Notes under the pieces: model-generated
Databases searched by the model: none
What the model saw: only the letters and a program-made list of their open reading frames with translations
What the model was told of the DNA's origin: nothing
Assembly: GCF_914271485.1 (NCBI RefSeq)
Contig: NZ_CAJZAG010000001.1
Location: 1-64,000, forward strand
DNA: 64,000 nt
Reading direction: 5' to 3'
DNA from: Cupriavidus pampae
GTDB lineage: Bacteria; Pseudomonadota; Gammaproteobacteria; Burkholderiales; Burkholderiaceae
Made by a program: the position numbers and the translations under genes
Part shown: one piece after another, positions 36,163-42,836 of the stretch
How positions within the stretch are numbered: position 1 is the stretch's first letter
Layout of the letters: each line of letters opens with the position of its first letter

Positions 36163-36690
36163 TCAGTCTTCTCCACGCACCATGGTGAAAAATTCCACGC
36201 GGGTTTGCGCGGTCTCGGCAACTTCGCGTGCGGCGCGTGCGGCGAGGTCGGCATCGAGCGGGGCGATGACCGATGCCTGCACGCGCGCCTGCCACGTGGG
36301 CAGTTGCATCAGCGCATCGAGCACGGCCGCGCGTTCCGCGTGGCGCGCGCCACGGGCGCCGCAGCCTTGCAGATAAGCCACGCCGGCCACGCCATCGCCA
36401 TCGCCACCGACGTCGCCACCGATGTCGAGCACCACCGCGCAGCGCGTCACCGACACTTCGCCGAGGTTGAACTGCGCGCCGGTACCGCCGGCACGCGCAC
36501 GCACCATCGTCATGCCGCTCTCGGGCTTGCGCAGAAAGCGATACGCGGGCACTTCACCATCGCGCGTCAGTCGGTCCCACGCGGCATCGAGCGCGTCCGG
36601 TCCCGCCAGCGCGAGAATCCGCATCCATGCGGCGCGCGCCACGTTAGCGTTGCCGGTTACGTCAGCCTCGCTGGAAATCTGGGTGTTCAT
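36163..36690 (-). CDS. phnG: C-P lyase core subunit PhnG
   Basis: First gene of the leftward C-P lyase operon. The 175 residues show RILALAGPDALDAAWDRL, FLRKPESGMTMVRARAGGTGAQFNLGEVSVTRCAV (family hallmark, G-x-x-F-N-x-G-E) and the C-terminal TRVEFFTMVRGED. AGGGGTAAG lies before the ATG. A good leftward promoter is positioned 16-44 bases upstream. Confidence 0.94.
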   Translation of the reverse strand: MNTQISSEADVTGNANVARAAWMRILALAGPDALDAAWDRLTRDGEVPAYRFLRKPESGMTMVRARAGGTGAQFNLGEVSVTRCAVVLDIGGDVGGDGDGVAGVAYLQGCGARGARHAERAAVLDALMQLPTWQARVQASVIAPLDADLAARAAREVAETAQTRVEFFTMVRGED

Positions 36691-36702
36691 TCTTACCCCT
36701 AT

Positions 36703-36723
36703 ACGTCTATACGTTTAGATGTA
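36703..36723 (-). promoter_or_regulatory. Imperfect inverted repeat over the phnG -10 region
   Basis: ACGTCTA and TAGATGT form an imperfect palindrome around TACGTT, overlapping the predicted -10 of the phnG promoter. A repressor bound here would block the promoter. PhnF, encoded divergently, is the obvious candidate. Confidence 0.45.
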
Positions 36724-36734
36724 CACTACCACAA
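36706..36734 (-). promoter_or_regulatory. Promoter of phnGHIJKLM
   Basis: Read leftward, TTGTGG (36734-36729) and TATAGA (36711-36706) are spaced exactly 17 bases apart. The -10 lies 16 bases upstream of the phnG ATG. Confidence 0.65.
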
Positions 36735-36744
36735 CAGGGCGTAA

Positions 36745-36753
36745 CTAGACCAT
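36745..36753. promoter_or_regulatory. PhnF-operator-like half site
   Basis: CTAGACCAT is the reverse complement of ATGGTCTAG. Related motifs are ATGGTCTGA at 36786-36794 and TTGGTCTAGACAT at 37694-37706. They resemble the TGGTATAGACCA operators described for mycobacterial PhnF. Confidence 0.4.
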
Positions 36754-36759
36754 ACGCGG

Positions 36760-36777
36760 ATGACGCTTTGATGACGC
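36760..36777 (-). promoter_or_regulatory. Pho-box-like direct repeat upstream of phnG
   Basis: Read leftward, GCGTCAT-CAAA-GCGTCAT gives two identical heptamers spaced 4 bases apart, close to the PhoB consensus CTGTCAT-N4-CTGTCAT. It lies 26 bases upstream of the predicted -35 of the phnG promoter, further than the classical overlap. Confidence 0.5.
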
Positions 36778-36892
36778 GTGCACGGATGGTCTGACGTGCT
36801 TTTCCATCCCGCATATCGGCTCGCGGCCGGCGCTGCACTGAGGCACAATCTCATGGTTTTGATGAATGCTTGATGACACGAGGCGGGACGAG

Positions 36893-37627
36893 ATGTCTGA
36901 ACGGGAAGTCGAACGCGGCTCGGGTGTAGCTGTGTGGCGCCAGATTGGAGAAGCGCTGGCGGATGACATTCGCAACAAACTGTACGGGCCCGGCGAGCAG
37001 TTGCCGCCCGAGCCCGAGCTGGCCACGCGCTTCTCGGTCAATCGCCATACCATCCGTCGCGCGATGGGTGAGCTCGAGCTCAGCGGGCTGGTGCGCATCG
37101 AGCAGGGCCGCGGTACGTTCGTGCAGGAACATGCGATCGACTACGCAATCGGCCGACGCACGCGCTTTTCGCGCAACCTGGCCGCGCAGGGCATGCGCGG
37201 TCACAGCGAAATTCTCGAAGCACAACTGGTGCGCGCGCCCGAGGTCGCCAAGCATCTGGGCCTGCCGCGCACCGCGCAGGTCCTGCATGTGCAGATGATC
37301 GGCAAGGCCGAGGACCGCACCATCGATGTGGCCGAACACTACCTCGACCCCGTGCGCTTTCCGGAACTGGCGGAGCGCCTGCACGAGACGGGTTCGATTT
37401 CGCGCGCGCTAGCGCAGTACGGCATTGCCGATTACACGCGCAAATGGTCGCGCATCACGGCGGCCATGCCGTCGGCGCCGGTCGCGCGCCTGCTGAGCCA
37501 ACCGAAGACGCGGCCCATACTGCAGGTAGAGGCGCTCAACGTGGACCTCGATGGGCAGCCGCTGCAGTACAGCATGACCCGTTTCGCGGGCGACTGGGTG
37601 CAGTTGACGGTCAGCGACAACGAGTAA
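36893..37627 (+). CDS. phnF: Phosphonate-locus GntR-family regulator PhnF
   Basis: HutC-subfamily GntR regulator, 244 residues from the ATG at 36893. The N-terminal winged HTH is VAVWRQIGEALADDIRNKLYGPGEQLPPEPELATRFSVNRHTIRRAMGELELSGLVRIEQGRGTFV. The C-terminal UTRA effector domain spans about residues 95-240. It is divergent from phnG and leads the rightward unit. It likely represses one or more of the phn promoters until a phosphonate or C-P lyase intermediate binds. Another in-frame ATG at 36866 has no RBS. Confidence 0.92.
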   Translation: MSEREVERGSGVAVWRQIGEALADDIRNKLYGPGEQLPPEPELATRFSVNRHTIRRAMGELELSGLVRIEQGRGTFVQEHAIDYAIGRRTRFSRNLAAQGMRGHSEILEAQLVRAPEVAKHLGLPRTAQVLHVQMIGKAEDRTIDVAEHYLDPVRFPELAERLHETGSISRALAQYGIADYTRKWSRITAAMPSAPVARLLSQPKTRPILQVEALNVDLDGQPLQYSMTRFAGDWVQLTVSDNE

Positions 37628-37693
37628 TGCAGGCTTGAATTTCGGACCAAGGGTGTGGGCATGTGCGCGGGCATGTGCAGCGTGCTCAGCATA

Positions 37694-37717
37694 TTGGTCT
37701 AGACATCTGTTTGTCAT
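37694..37717 (+). promoter_or_regulatory. PhnF-operator-like palindrome and weak Pho box before the second phnM
   Basis: TTGGTCTAGACAT (37694-37706) holds the palindrome GTCTAGAC. Overlapping it, TAGACAT-CTGT-TTGTCAT (37700-37717) matches the 7-4-7 Pho-box layout, with a good second heptamer and a poor first one. It lies 24-47 bases before the start codon at 37741. Confidence 0.4.
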
Positions 37718-37740
37718 GTCCTAACGCTAACGTGACGTTC

Positions 37741-38952
37741 ATGCATACGACCACTTCTTCTCATCAGCCGCTTGCCGGCATTACGGGCCGCCGGGTGCTT
37801 GGCACCGGCGGCATTGCTCCCGCCACGCTCGGTATCGACGGCAGCCGTCTCGCTGAGCGCCCCTCACACAGTGGTACCTGCATCGATGCGGGCAATCTGC
37901 TCGTGCTGCCGGGCATCGTCGATATCCATGGCGATGCGTTCGAGCGCGCGGTGATGCCGCGCCCCGGTGTGAGTTTTCCGTACGCGAGCGCGCTGCTCGA
38001 CGTCGATCGCCAGTTGCTGGCCCACGGCATCACGACCGAATTCCATGGCGTGACGCTGTCGTGGGAAGGCGGGCTGCGCGGCGAAGCGTATGCGCTGCGC
38101 ATGTTCGAGGCGCTGTCCCAACTGCAGCACACGCTCGGTGCTTCGCACCGCGTGCATCTGCGCTTCGAGGCGTATCACCTGTCGGGTCTGGAGACGGCAC
38201 TCGCGTGGATCGCCGACGGCCGCGTGGGCCTGCTGGCGATCAACGATCATCTGCCGACGACCGCGCGCCGCATGACCGACGATCGCAAGATGGCGCAATA
38301 CGCCGATCGCGCCGAGTGCGACGTGGAAACGTTCCGCGAACGCCTGCGCACGGCCAGTCGCCATGCACCCGATGTGCCCGCGGCGATGGCGCGCCTGATC
38401 GCCGCCGCGCGCGCCGCCGGTCTGCCGGTGGCTTCGCATGACGATCCCGATGTGGTCACGCGTCAGCACTACCACCAGCAGGGCTGCGCGATCGCGGAGT
38501 TTCCGCTGACTGTCGATGCCGCGCGCGCGGCGCGCCAGCTTGGCAACGAGACCGTATTCGGCGCACCCAACGTCATGCGTGGGCAAAGCCATACCGGCGC
38601 GCCCAATGCGACCGAGATGGTTGCTGCCGGGCTGTGCACGGTGCTGGCCTCCGACTACTACTATCCGGCGCCGCTGCAGGCCGCGTTCAAGCTCGTGCAG
38701 CTGGGTGCGGCCGATCTGGCTGGCGCGTGGAACCTCGTGTCGCGCAATCCGGCGCGCGCGGGTGGCCTCACCGATCGCGGTGTCCTGCTGCCCGGCCTGC
38801 GTGCCGATGCGATTCTTGTCGATGACAGCCAGCCCGGCCTGCCGCGTGTGTGCGCGGCGATCGTCGGTGGCCAGCTGCGGCACGCGACCATGCCGTTGTC
38901 GACCGTCGAGGCGAGCGCGCTGGCTGCGGGTGGCGCCAGTCTCGCGGCTTGA
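37741..38952 (+). CDS. Second PhnM-like amidohydrolase
   Basis: Paralogue of PhnM, 403 residues, divergent from the copy at 30551-31759. It keeps the metal-site motifs LPGIVDIHGDAFERAVMPRPG, VASHDDPDVV, AEFPLTVDAARAA and APNVMRGQSHTGAPN, so it is probably an active phosphohydrolase/diphosphatase. The middle region (ITTEFHGVTLSWEGGLRGEAYA, LLAINDHLPTT) differs from classical PhnM. The start at 37741 lacks a clear RBS. It lies between phnF and the DUF1045 gene. It might be the PhnM of a parallel branch, act on another nucleotide-phosphonate, or duplicate PhnM under different control. Confidence 0.88.
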   Translation: MHTTTSSHQPLAGITGRRVLGTGGIAPATLGIDGSRLAERPSHSGTCIDAGNLLVLPGIVDIHGDAFERAVMPRPGVSFPYASALLDVDRQLLAHGITTEFHGVTLSWEGGLRGEAYALRMFEALSQLQHTLGASHRVHLRFEAYHLSGLETALAWIADGRVGLLAINDHLPTTARRMTDDRKMAQYADRAECDVETFRERLRTASRHAPDVPAAMARLIAAARAAGLPVASHDDPDVVTRQHYHQQGCAIAEFPLTVDAARAARQLGNETVFGAPNVMRGQSHTGAPNATEMVAAGLCTVLASDYYYPAPLQAAFKLVQLGAADLAGAWNLVSRNPARAGGLTDRGVLLPGLRADAILVDDSQPGLPRVCAAIVGGQLRHATMPLSTVEASALAAGGASLAA

Positions 38953-38963
38953 GCGGGCGCTGC

Positions 38964-39674
38964 ATGCAAGCGCATCGCTACGCGATCTACCTCGCGCCCG
39001 CGGAGCCGTTCCGCACGTTTGGCGCGCAATGGCTCGGCGCGGCAGCCTTGCCTGCGCCCGCCGATGATGACGCGCGTCGCCCGGCGTGGGTCGAAGCGCC
39101 CGCGCATTACGGACTGCATGCCACGCTGAAGCCGCCGTTCCGCCTGGCCGAGGGCACCGATGCGGGACTGCTCGATCGCACCGCCCGCGTGTTCGCGCGC
39201 GGACGCATGGCGTTCAATGTGCCGCTCGAACTGCGCGCGCTGCGCGGCTTTATCGCGTGGTGTCTCGGCGAGCATCCCGAAGGCGTGCGACAGATGCACG
39301 CGCTGGCCGACGATGCCGTGCGCGCGTTCGAGCCGTTTCGCGCACCGGCCACGCCGGCCGAGCTCGCGCGGCGCAATCCCGATCGGCTCAGCGATGCGCA
39401 ACGCGCGATGTTGACGCAATGGGGCTATCCGTATCTGTTCGAGACGTTTGCGTTCCATATCACGCTGAGCGGCATGCTGGCCGAGCCGGACCTGCACGAC
39501 GCGATGGCGCTGCTGGAGCGCCTGTCGGCACCGCTGCGCGATGTGCCGCTGCATGTGGATGGCATCAGCATCTTTGTGCAGCCCGCGGCCGGTGACGACT
39601 TCATGATCGGACGGCATTACGCATTCGACGGGACCGTCACCGATGGGGCTGGCGCTGCGTATCTGGTGCCATGA
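38964..39674 (+). CDS. DUF1045 phosphonate-locus protein, 2H phosphoesterase-like
   Basis: 236-residue member of the DUF1045 family found only in phosphonate loci. It has the two HxT motifs of 2H phosphoesterases: His52-A-Thr54 in YGLHATLKPPFRL and His165-I-Thr167 in FAFHITLSGML. This is the LigT/2',3'-cyclic phosphodiesterase architecture, so it should open a cyclic or linear phosphodiester. In this window no phnP (the usual 5-phosphoribosyl 1,2-cyclic phosphate phosphodiesterase) is present, and phnN follows with a 4-base overlap. I infer that it supplies ribose 1,5-bisphosphate to PhnN. This is inference, not demonstrated here. Confidence 0.87.
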   Translation: MQAHRYAIYLAPAEPFRTFGAQWLGAAALPAPADDDARRPAWVEAPAHYGLHATLKPPFRLAEGTDAGLLDRTARVFARGRMAFNVPLELRALRGFIAWCLGEHPEGVRQMHALADDAVRAFEPFRAPATPAELARRNPDRLSDAQRAMLTQWGYPYLFETFAFHITLSGMLAEPDLHDAMALLERLSAPLRDVPLHVDGISIFVQPAAGDDFMIGRHYAFDGTVTDGAGAAYLVP

Positions 39675-40252
39675 TGAGCGGGACGACAACTTCGCACGCA
39701 TCCGAGCCAGGCGGTGGGTTGTTCTACGTCATGGGCCCGTCGGGCAGTGGCAAGGACTCGCTGCTGCGCGCGTTGCGCGAGCGGCTCGGGCACAGTGATC
39801 GCATCGTTATCGCGCATCGCTACATCACGCGCGAGGCCGATGCCAATGAAGCGTCGGTGGCGTTGTCCGCCGACGAGTTTCATCGCCGCGAAGCGCTTGG
39901 CTGCATGGCGCTGCACTGGCATAGCCATGGCCTGCACTACGGTATCGGCATCGAGATCGAGACCTGGCTGGCGCAGGGTCTGCGCGTGATCATCAATGGT
40001 TCGCGGGAGTATCTGCACCAGGCGGTGAAGCGCTATCCGGCGTTATGCGCGGTGCATGTGCGCGTGCGGCCCGAGGTGCTGGGCGCGCGGCTGCGTCAGC
40101 GCGGGCGAGAGTCGGAGGCCGCGATCGCGGCGCGTCTGGCACGCGCCACGCAACCGTTCGCTGTGCCCGCGCACTGCCGGCTGATCGAACTCGACAACAG
40201 CGGCGATCTGAACGTTGCCGTGGAAAATCTGGCCACGATCGTGGCCGGTTGA
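39671..40252 (+). CDS. phnN: Ribose 1,5-bisphosphokinase
   Basis: Kinase that phosphorylates ribose 1,5-bisphosphate to PRPP, the last step of ribose recovery after C-P cleavage. The 193 residues show the P-loop VMGPSGSGKDSLLRAL (guanylate-kinase-like), HRYITREADANEASVALSADEF and VIINGSREYL, which are PhnN signatures. ATGATG offers two starts (39671 or 39674); the first overlaps the DUF1045 stop. Confidence 0.93.
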   Translation: MMSGTTTSHASEPGGGLFYVMGPSGSGKDSLLRALRERLGHSDRIVIAHRYITREADANEASVALSADEFHRREALGCMALHWHSHGLHYGIGIEIETWLAQGLRVIINGSREYLHQAVKRYPALCAVHVRVRPEVLGARLRQRGRESEAAIAARLARATQPFAVPAHCRLIELDNSGDLNVAVENLATIVAG

Positions 40253-40278
40253 GATAAGCCCCGCAAGGGGCTTATCTC
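40251..40278. terminator. Bidirectional terminator-like hairpin between phnN and the HD-oxygenase gene
   Basis: GAGATAAGCCCC pairs perfectly over 12 bases with GGGGCTTATCTC around GCAA. The stem begins inside the phnN stop codon and lies 8 bases from the convergent gene. There is no U tract. Confidence 0.7.
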
Positions 40279-40285
40279 GAACTCA

Positions 40286-40816
40286 TCAGATGCGCGCACA
40301 CCGCGCGGCCATTTCCATGTAGTGCGACAGCGGCGGGGTCGGCAGATCGACCACCTTCGCCAGATCGTCATAACGGCGCAGGCGTACCGCGGCCAGCGCA
40401 TGCGGCTGCTCGGCGAACGCATCGGCCTGCGTCGCGTCGAACGGACCGCCCTGCAGCACCAGGCTGTGGACCGACGCCGGCGACAACGTATCGTGATAGC
40501 CCTGATCGCGCGCGCACAGATAGCGCTTGGCGGCCACGTGCAGTCGCACGGGTTCGGTGACGGCGTCGTCGAACAGCTCGGCCAGCGCGCTGGCTGCGGC
40601 TTCCTGATGACGCATATCCGTGGTGGAGCTCTCGGCCAGCATCAGATGGCCAACATCGTGCAGCAGCGCCGCGACGATCAACGGCTCGGGCTCGCCGGCC
40701 TGCTCGGCCAGCAGCGCGCACTGCAGCGCGTGCGCGGTCTGGCTGATGGCCTCGTCGCCGTAGTAGTTGGTGCCGTGAGCGGCAAACAGGTTTTCGATCT
40801 GCGGTAACGTCAGCAT
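40286..40816 (-). CDS. PhnZ-like HD-domain oxygenase of phosphonate loci
   Basis: 176 residues from MLTLPQIENLFAAHG. This is the HD-domain family seen in phosphonate degradation operons, related to PhnZ, the mixed-valent di-iron oxygenase that splits 1-hydroxy-2-aminoethylphosphonate. Residues expected from PhnZ are all present with a constant offset of five: Tyr19, Glu22, His29, His53 and Asp54 (PhnZ Tyr24, Glu27, His34, His58, Asp59), then His70, His93 and a C-terminal Asp in RRYDDLAKVVDLPTPPL. The gene lies 26 bases after phnE and so ends the phnCDE operon. No PhnY dioxygenase is in the window. The true substrate is unknown. Confidence 0.87.
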   Translation of the reverse strand: MLTLPQIENLFAAHGTNYYGDEAISQTAHALQCALLAEQAGEPEPLIVAALLHDVGHLMLAESSTTDMRHQEAAASALAELFDDAVTEPVRLHVAAKRYLCARDQGYHDTLSPASVHSLVLQGGPFDATQADAFAEQPHALAAVRLRRYDDLAKVVDLPTPPLSHYMEMAARCARI

Positions 40817-40842
40817 GATGTTCAAAGGTTCTCGTATATCGT

Positions 40843-41658
40843 TCAGACCAGCACCTTGCGGATCTGCGCGGACATCATGTCGATCGCGGTGACGAACAAC
40901 ACGATGATGATCATCACGGCGCAAGTCGGCGCGTACTGAAAGCTGCGGATGATCTCCCACAGCACGGTGCCGATGCCGCCCGCGCCCACGATGCCGACCA
41001 CCGAGGCCGAGCGCACGTTAGACTCGAAGCGATACAGCGCGAACGACAGCCACAGCGGCAGCACCTGCGGAATCACGCCGTAGACGATCTCCTCGATCGG
41101 GCCGGCGCCGGTGGCGCGCACGCCTTCGACAGGACGCGGATCGATGGCCTCGACGGCCTCGGCAAACAGCTTGGCCAGCACGCCGGTGGTGTGCACCCAG
41201 ATCGCCAGTACGCCCGCGAACGGGCCCAGGCCCACCGCGACGATAAACAGCATCGCGAAGACCATCTCGTTAATCGCGCGACAGGAATCCATCAGACGGC
41301 GCGCCGGTTGATAGACCCACGGCGGCACGATATTGGCCGAGCACAGCAGGCCCAGCGGCACGGCGAGCACGACGGCGAGCGCGGTGCCCCATACGGCGAT
41401 CTGCACGGTCACGAGCATTTCGTCGAGGTAGCTACGCCACTCGCGGAAATCGGGCGGGAAGAAATCGGCGGCAAACTTCGCCATGTTGCCGGAGTCCTTC
41501 AACAGGTCGAGCGGGCGCATATCGGCGCCCTGCCACGACCACGCGAGCGTAGCCAGCAGAATCGCCCAGATCATCATCACGGCGAGCGACGTGCGCGGTG
41601 GGCGCACGGTCGACGGATTGCTGGGTGGCGGCATACCGGGTTTGAGGGTCAGGGACAT
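40843..41658 (-). CDS. phnE: Phosphonate ABC importer, permease PhnE
   Basis: Inner-membrane permease of the PhnCDE phosphonate/phosphate-ester importer, 271 residues with about six hydrophobic segments. The EAA loop is [25 protein letters not shown], and [30 protein letters not shown] is the family signature. I chose the ATG at 41658; the frame is open a further 87 bases but without RBS. It is separated from phnD by a 143-base gap with a strong hairpin and 11-bp repeats. Confidence 0.93.
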   Translation of the reverse strand: MSLTLKPGMPPPSNPSTVRPPRTSLAVMMIWAILLATLAWSWQGADMRPLDLLKDSGNMAKFAADFFPPDFREWRSYLDEMLVTVQIAVWGTALAVVLAVPLGLLCSANIVPPWVYQPARRLMDSCRAINEMVFAMLFIVAVGLGPFAGVLAIWVHTTGVLAKLFAEAVEAIDPRPVEGVRATGAGPIEEIVYGVIPQVLPLWLSFALYRFESNVRSASVVGIVGAGGIGTVLWEIIRSFQYAPTCAVMIIIVLFVTAIDMMSAQIRKVLV

Positions 41659-41706
41659 GGCGGGAATAGGGGGTGTTCGGGTGAAACAGTGCGGATCGAA
41701 GTGCCT

Positions 41707-41737
41707 GGAGCCGGGGTGCATGGGCACCACCGGCTCC
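41707..41737 (-). promoter_or_regulatory. Strong hairpin between phnD and phnE
   Basis: GGAGCCGG-GGTGC and GCACC-A-CCGGCTCC form a stem of 13 pairs with one bulged A and a 4-base loop. It lacks a U tract. It probably protects the phnD message or limits phnE expression, as is common after binding-protein genes. Confidence 0.6.
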
Positions 41738-41748
41738 GTGCGCAACTC

Positions 41749-41780
41749 GACGCGATTAAGACGCGATTTAGACGCGAAAT
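41749..41780. repeat. Three 11-bp direct repeats between phnD and phnE
   Basis: GACGCGATTAA, GACGCGATTTA and GACGCGAAAT occur head to tail with a period of 11, close to one helical turn. Confidence 0.7.
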
Positions 41781-41801
41781 GACTGCGTGCGCGCTACGTG
41801 A

Positions 41802-42788
41802 TTACTGCGTGCTGGCAGCGATCTTGTCGAGCTCGGCCAGGCGACGCGACACATCGGCCAGTTGCTTTTCCTTGTCGGCGGCGGCAAGCGAGTTGTCGGA
41901 CTCGATCTTGGCCTTTTCCTTGGCCAGGTCGAGCTGACGAATCGGCACCAGCTGCGCGTCGGTGGACGGACGGAAGCCCTGATACGTCAGTGCGGCGAGC
42001 AACTGCTTCTCGCGCGCGGCGTCGGCACCCTTGCCGTAGTTCACGAAGAACGTCTTGATCTTGGTCTTGGTGTCGGCCGGCAGGTCCTTGCGGTAGACCA
42101 GCGGATCCGCCGGAATCAGCGGCGACTTCCACAGCACGCGCACCTGGTCGAGGGCGTTCTTGCCGGTGCTGATGCGATAGCGCTCAATCGCTTCGGTGTT
42201 GGCGACGGCCACGTCCACCTGCTTGTTCATCACCGACAGCAGATTGGTTTCATGGTTGGCGATGCGCACGGCCTTGAACAGCGTCTTCGGCTCGACCTTG
42301 TTGGCGGCCCACAGGTAGTAGCCCGGCACCGCGGTACCCGATGTCGAGTTCGGATCGCCGGCGCCATACGACAGATCCTTGCCGCGACGAATCACGTCCT
42401 CGACCGACTTCAGTTCGCTGTCCTTGTTCACCAGCAGCACCGACCAGTAGCCGGGGTTGCCGTCCTTGTCGATCACCGATGCGAACACTTCGCCGTTGGA
42501 GCGATCGACAGCCTCGATGGCGGCCTTGTTGCCGAACCAGGCGATCTGCACCTTGTTGAAGCGCATGGCTTCGATGATGCCGGCATAGTCCGAGGCGAAG
42601 AACGGCTTCACCTGCACGCCGAGCGCCTTGCTCATATCGTCGATGACGGGCTGCCACGCGTTCTTGAGGTTCGACGACGACTCCGTCGAGATAAAGCCGA
42701 TGTTCAGGACTTTGGCGTCCTGCGCCAGCGCGGGCGTGGCGATGACGGCCATGGCGGCGACAGCGGCGAAGAAAGTTCTGCGAAGCAT
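41802..42788 (-). CDS. phnD: Phosphonate-binding periplasmic protein PhnD
   Basis: Periplasmic binding protein for alkylphosphonates and possibly phosphate esters, 328 residues. The signal peptide is MLRRTFFAAVAAMAVIATPALAQ. KVLNIGFISTESSSNLKNAWQPVIDDMSKALGVQVKPFFASDYAGIIEAMRFNKVQIAWFGNKAAIEAVDRSNGEVFA is characteristic of PhnD, and YGAGDPNSTSGTAVPGYYLW is the phosphonate site loop. The C-terminal 60 residues are Lys/Ala/Asp-rich and helical. It lies 48 bases downstream of phnC. Confidence 0.95.
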   Translation of the reverse strand: MLRRTFFAAVAAMAVIATPALAQDAKVLNIGFISTESSSNLKNAWQPVIDDMSKALGVQVKPFFASDYAGIIEAMRFNKVQIAWFGNKAAIEAVDRSNGEVFASVIDKDGNPGYWSVLLVNKDSELKSVEDVIRRGKDLSYGAGDPNSTSGTAVPGYYLWAANKVEPKTLFKAVRIANHETNLLSVMNKQVDVAVANTEAIERYRISTGKNALDQVRVLWKSPLIPADPLVYRKDLPADTKTKIKTFFVNYGKGADAAREKQLLAALTYQGFRPSTDAQLVPIRQLDLAKEKAKIESDNSLAAADKEKQLADVSRRLAELDKIAASTQ

Positions 42789-42836
42789 GGATGACTCCGG
42801 TTTGGAAACGTTGAGGTGAAAGCTCGGAAAGATTCG

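Noticed and set aside
37741..38952. Dihydroorotase or adenine deaminase identity for the second PhnM-like gene
   Set aside because: The HGDAFE and NVMRGQSHTG motifs and the phn context match the PhnM family better.
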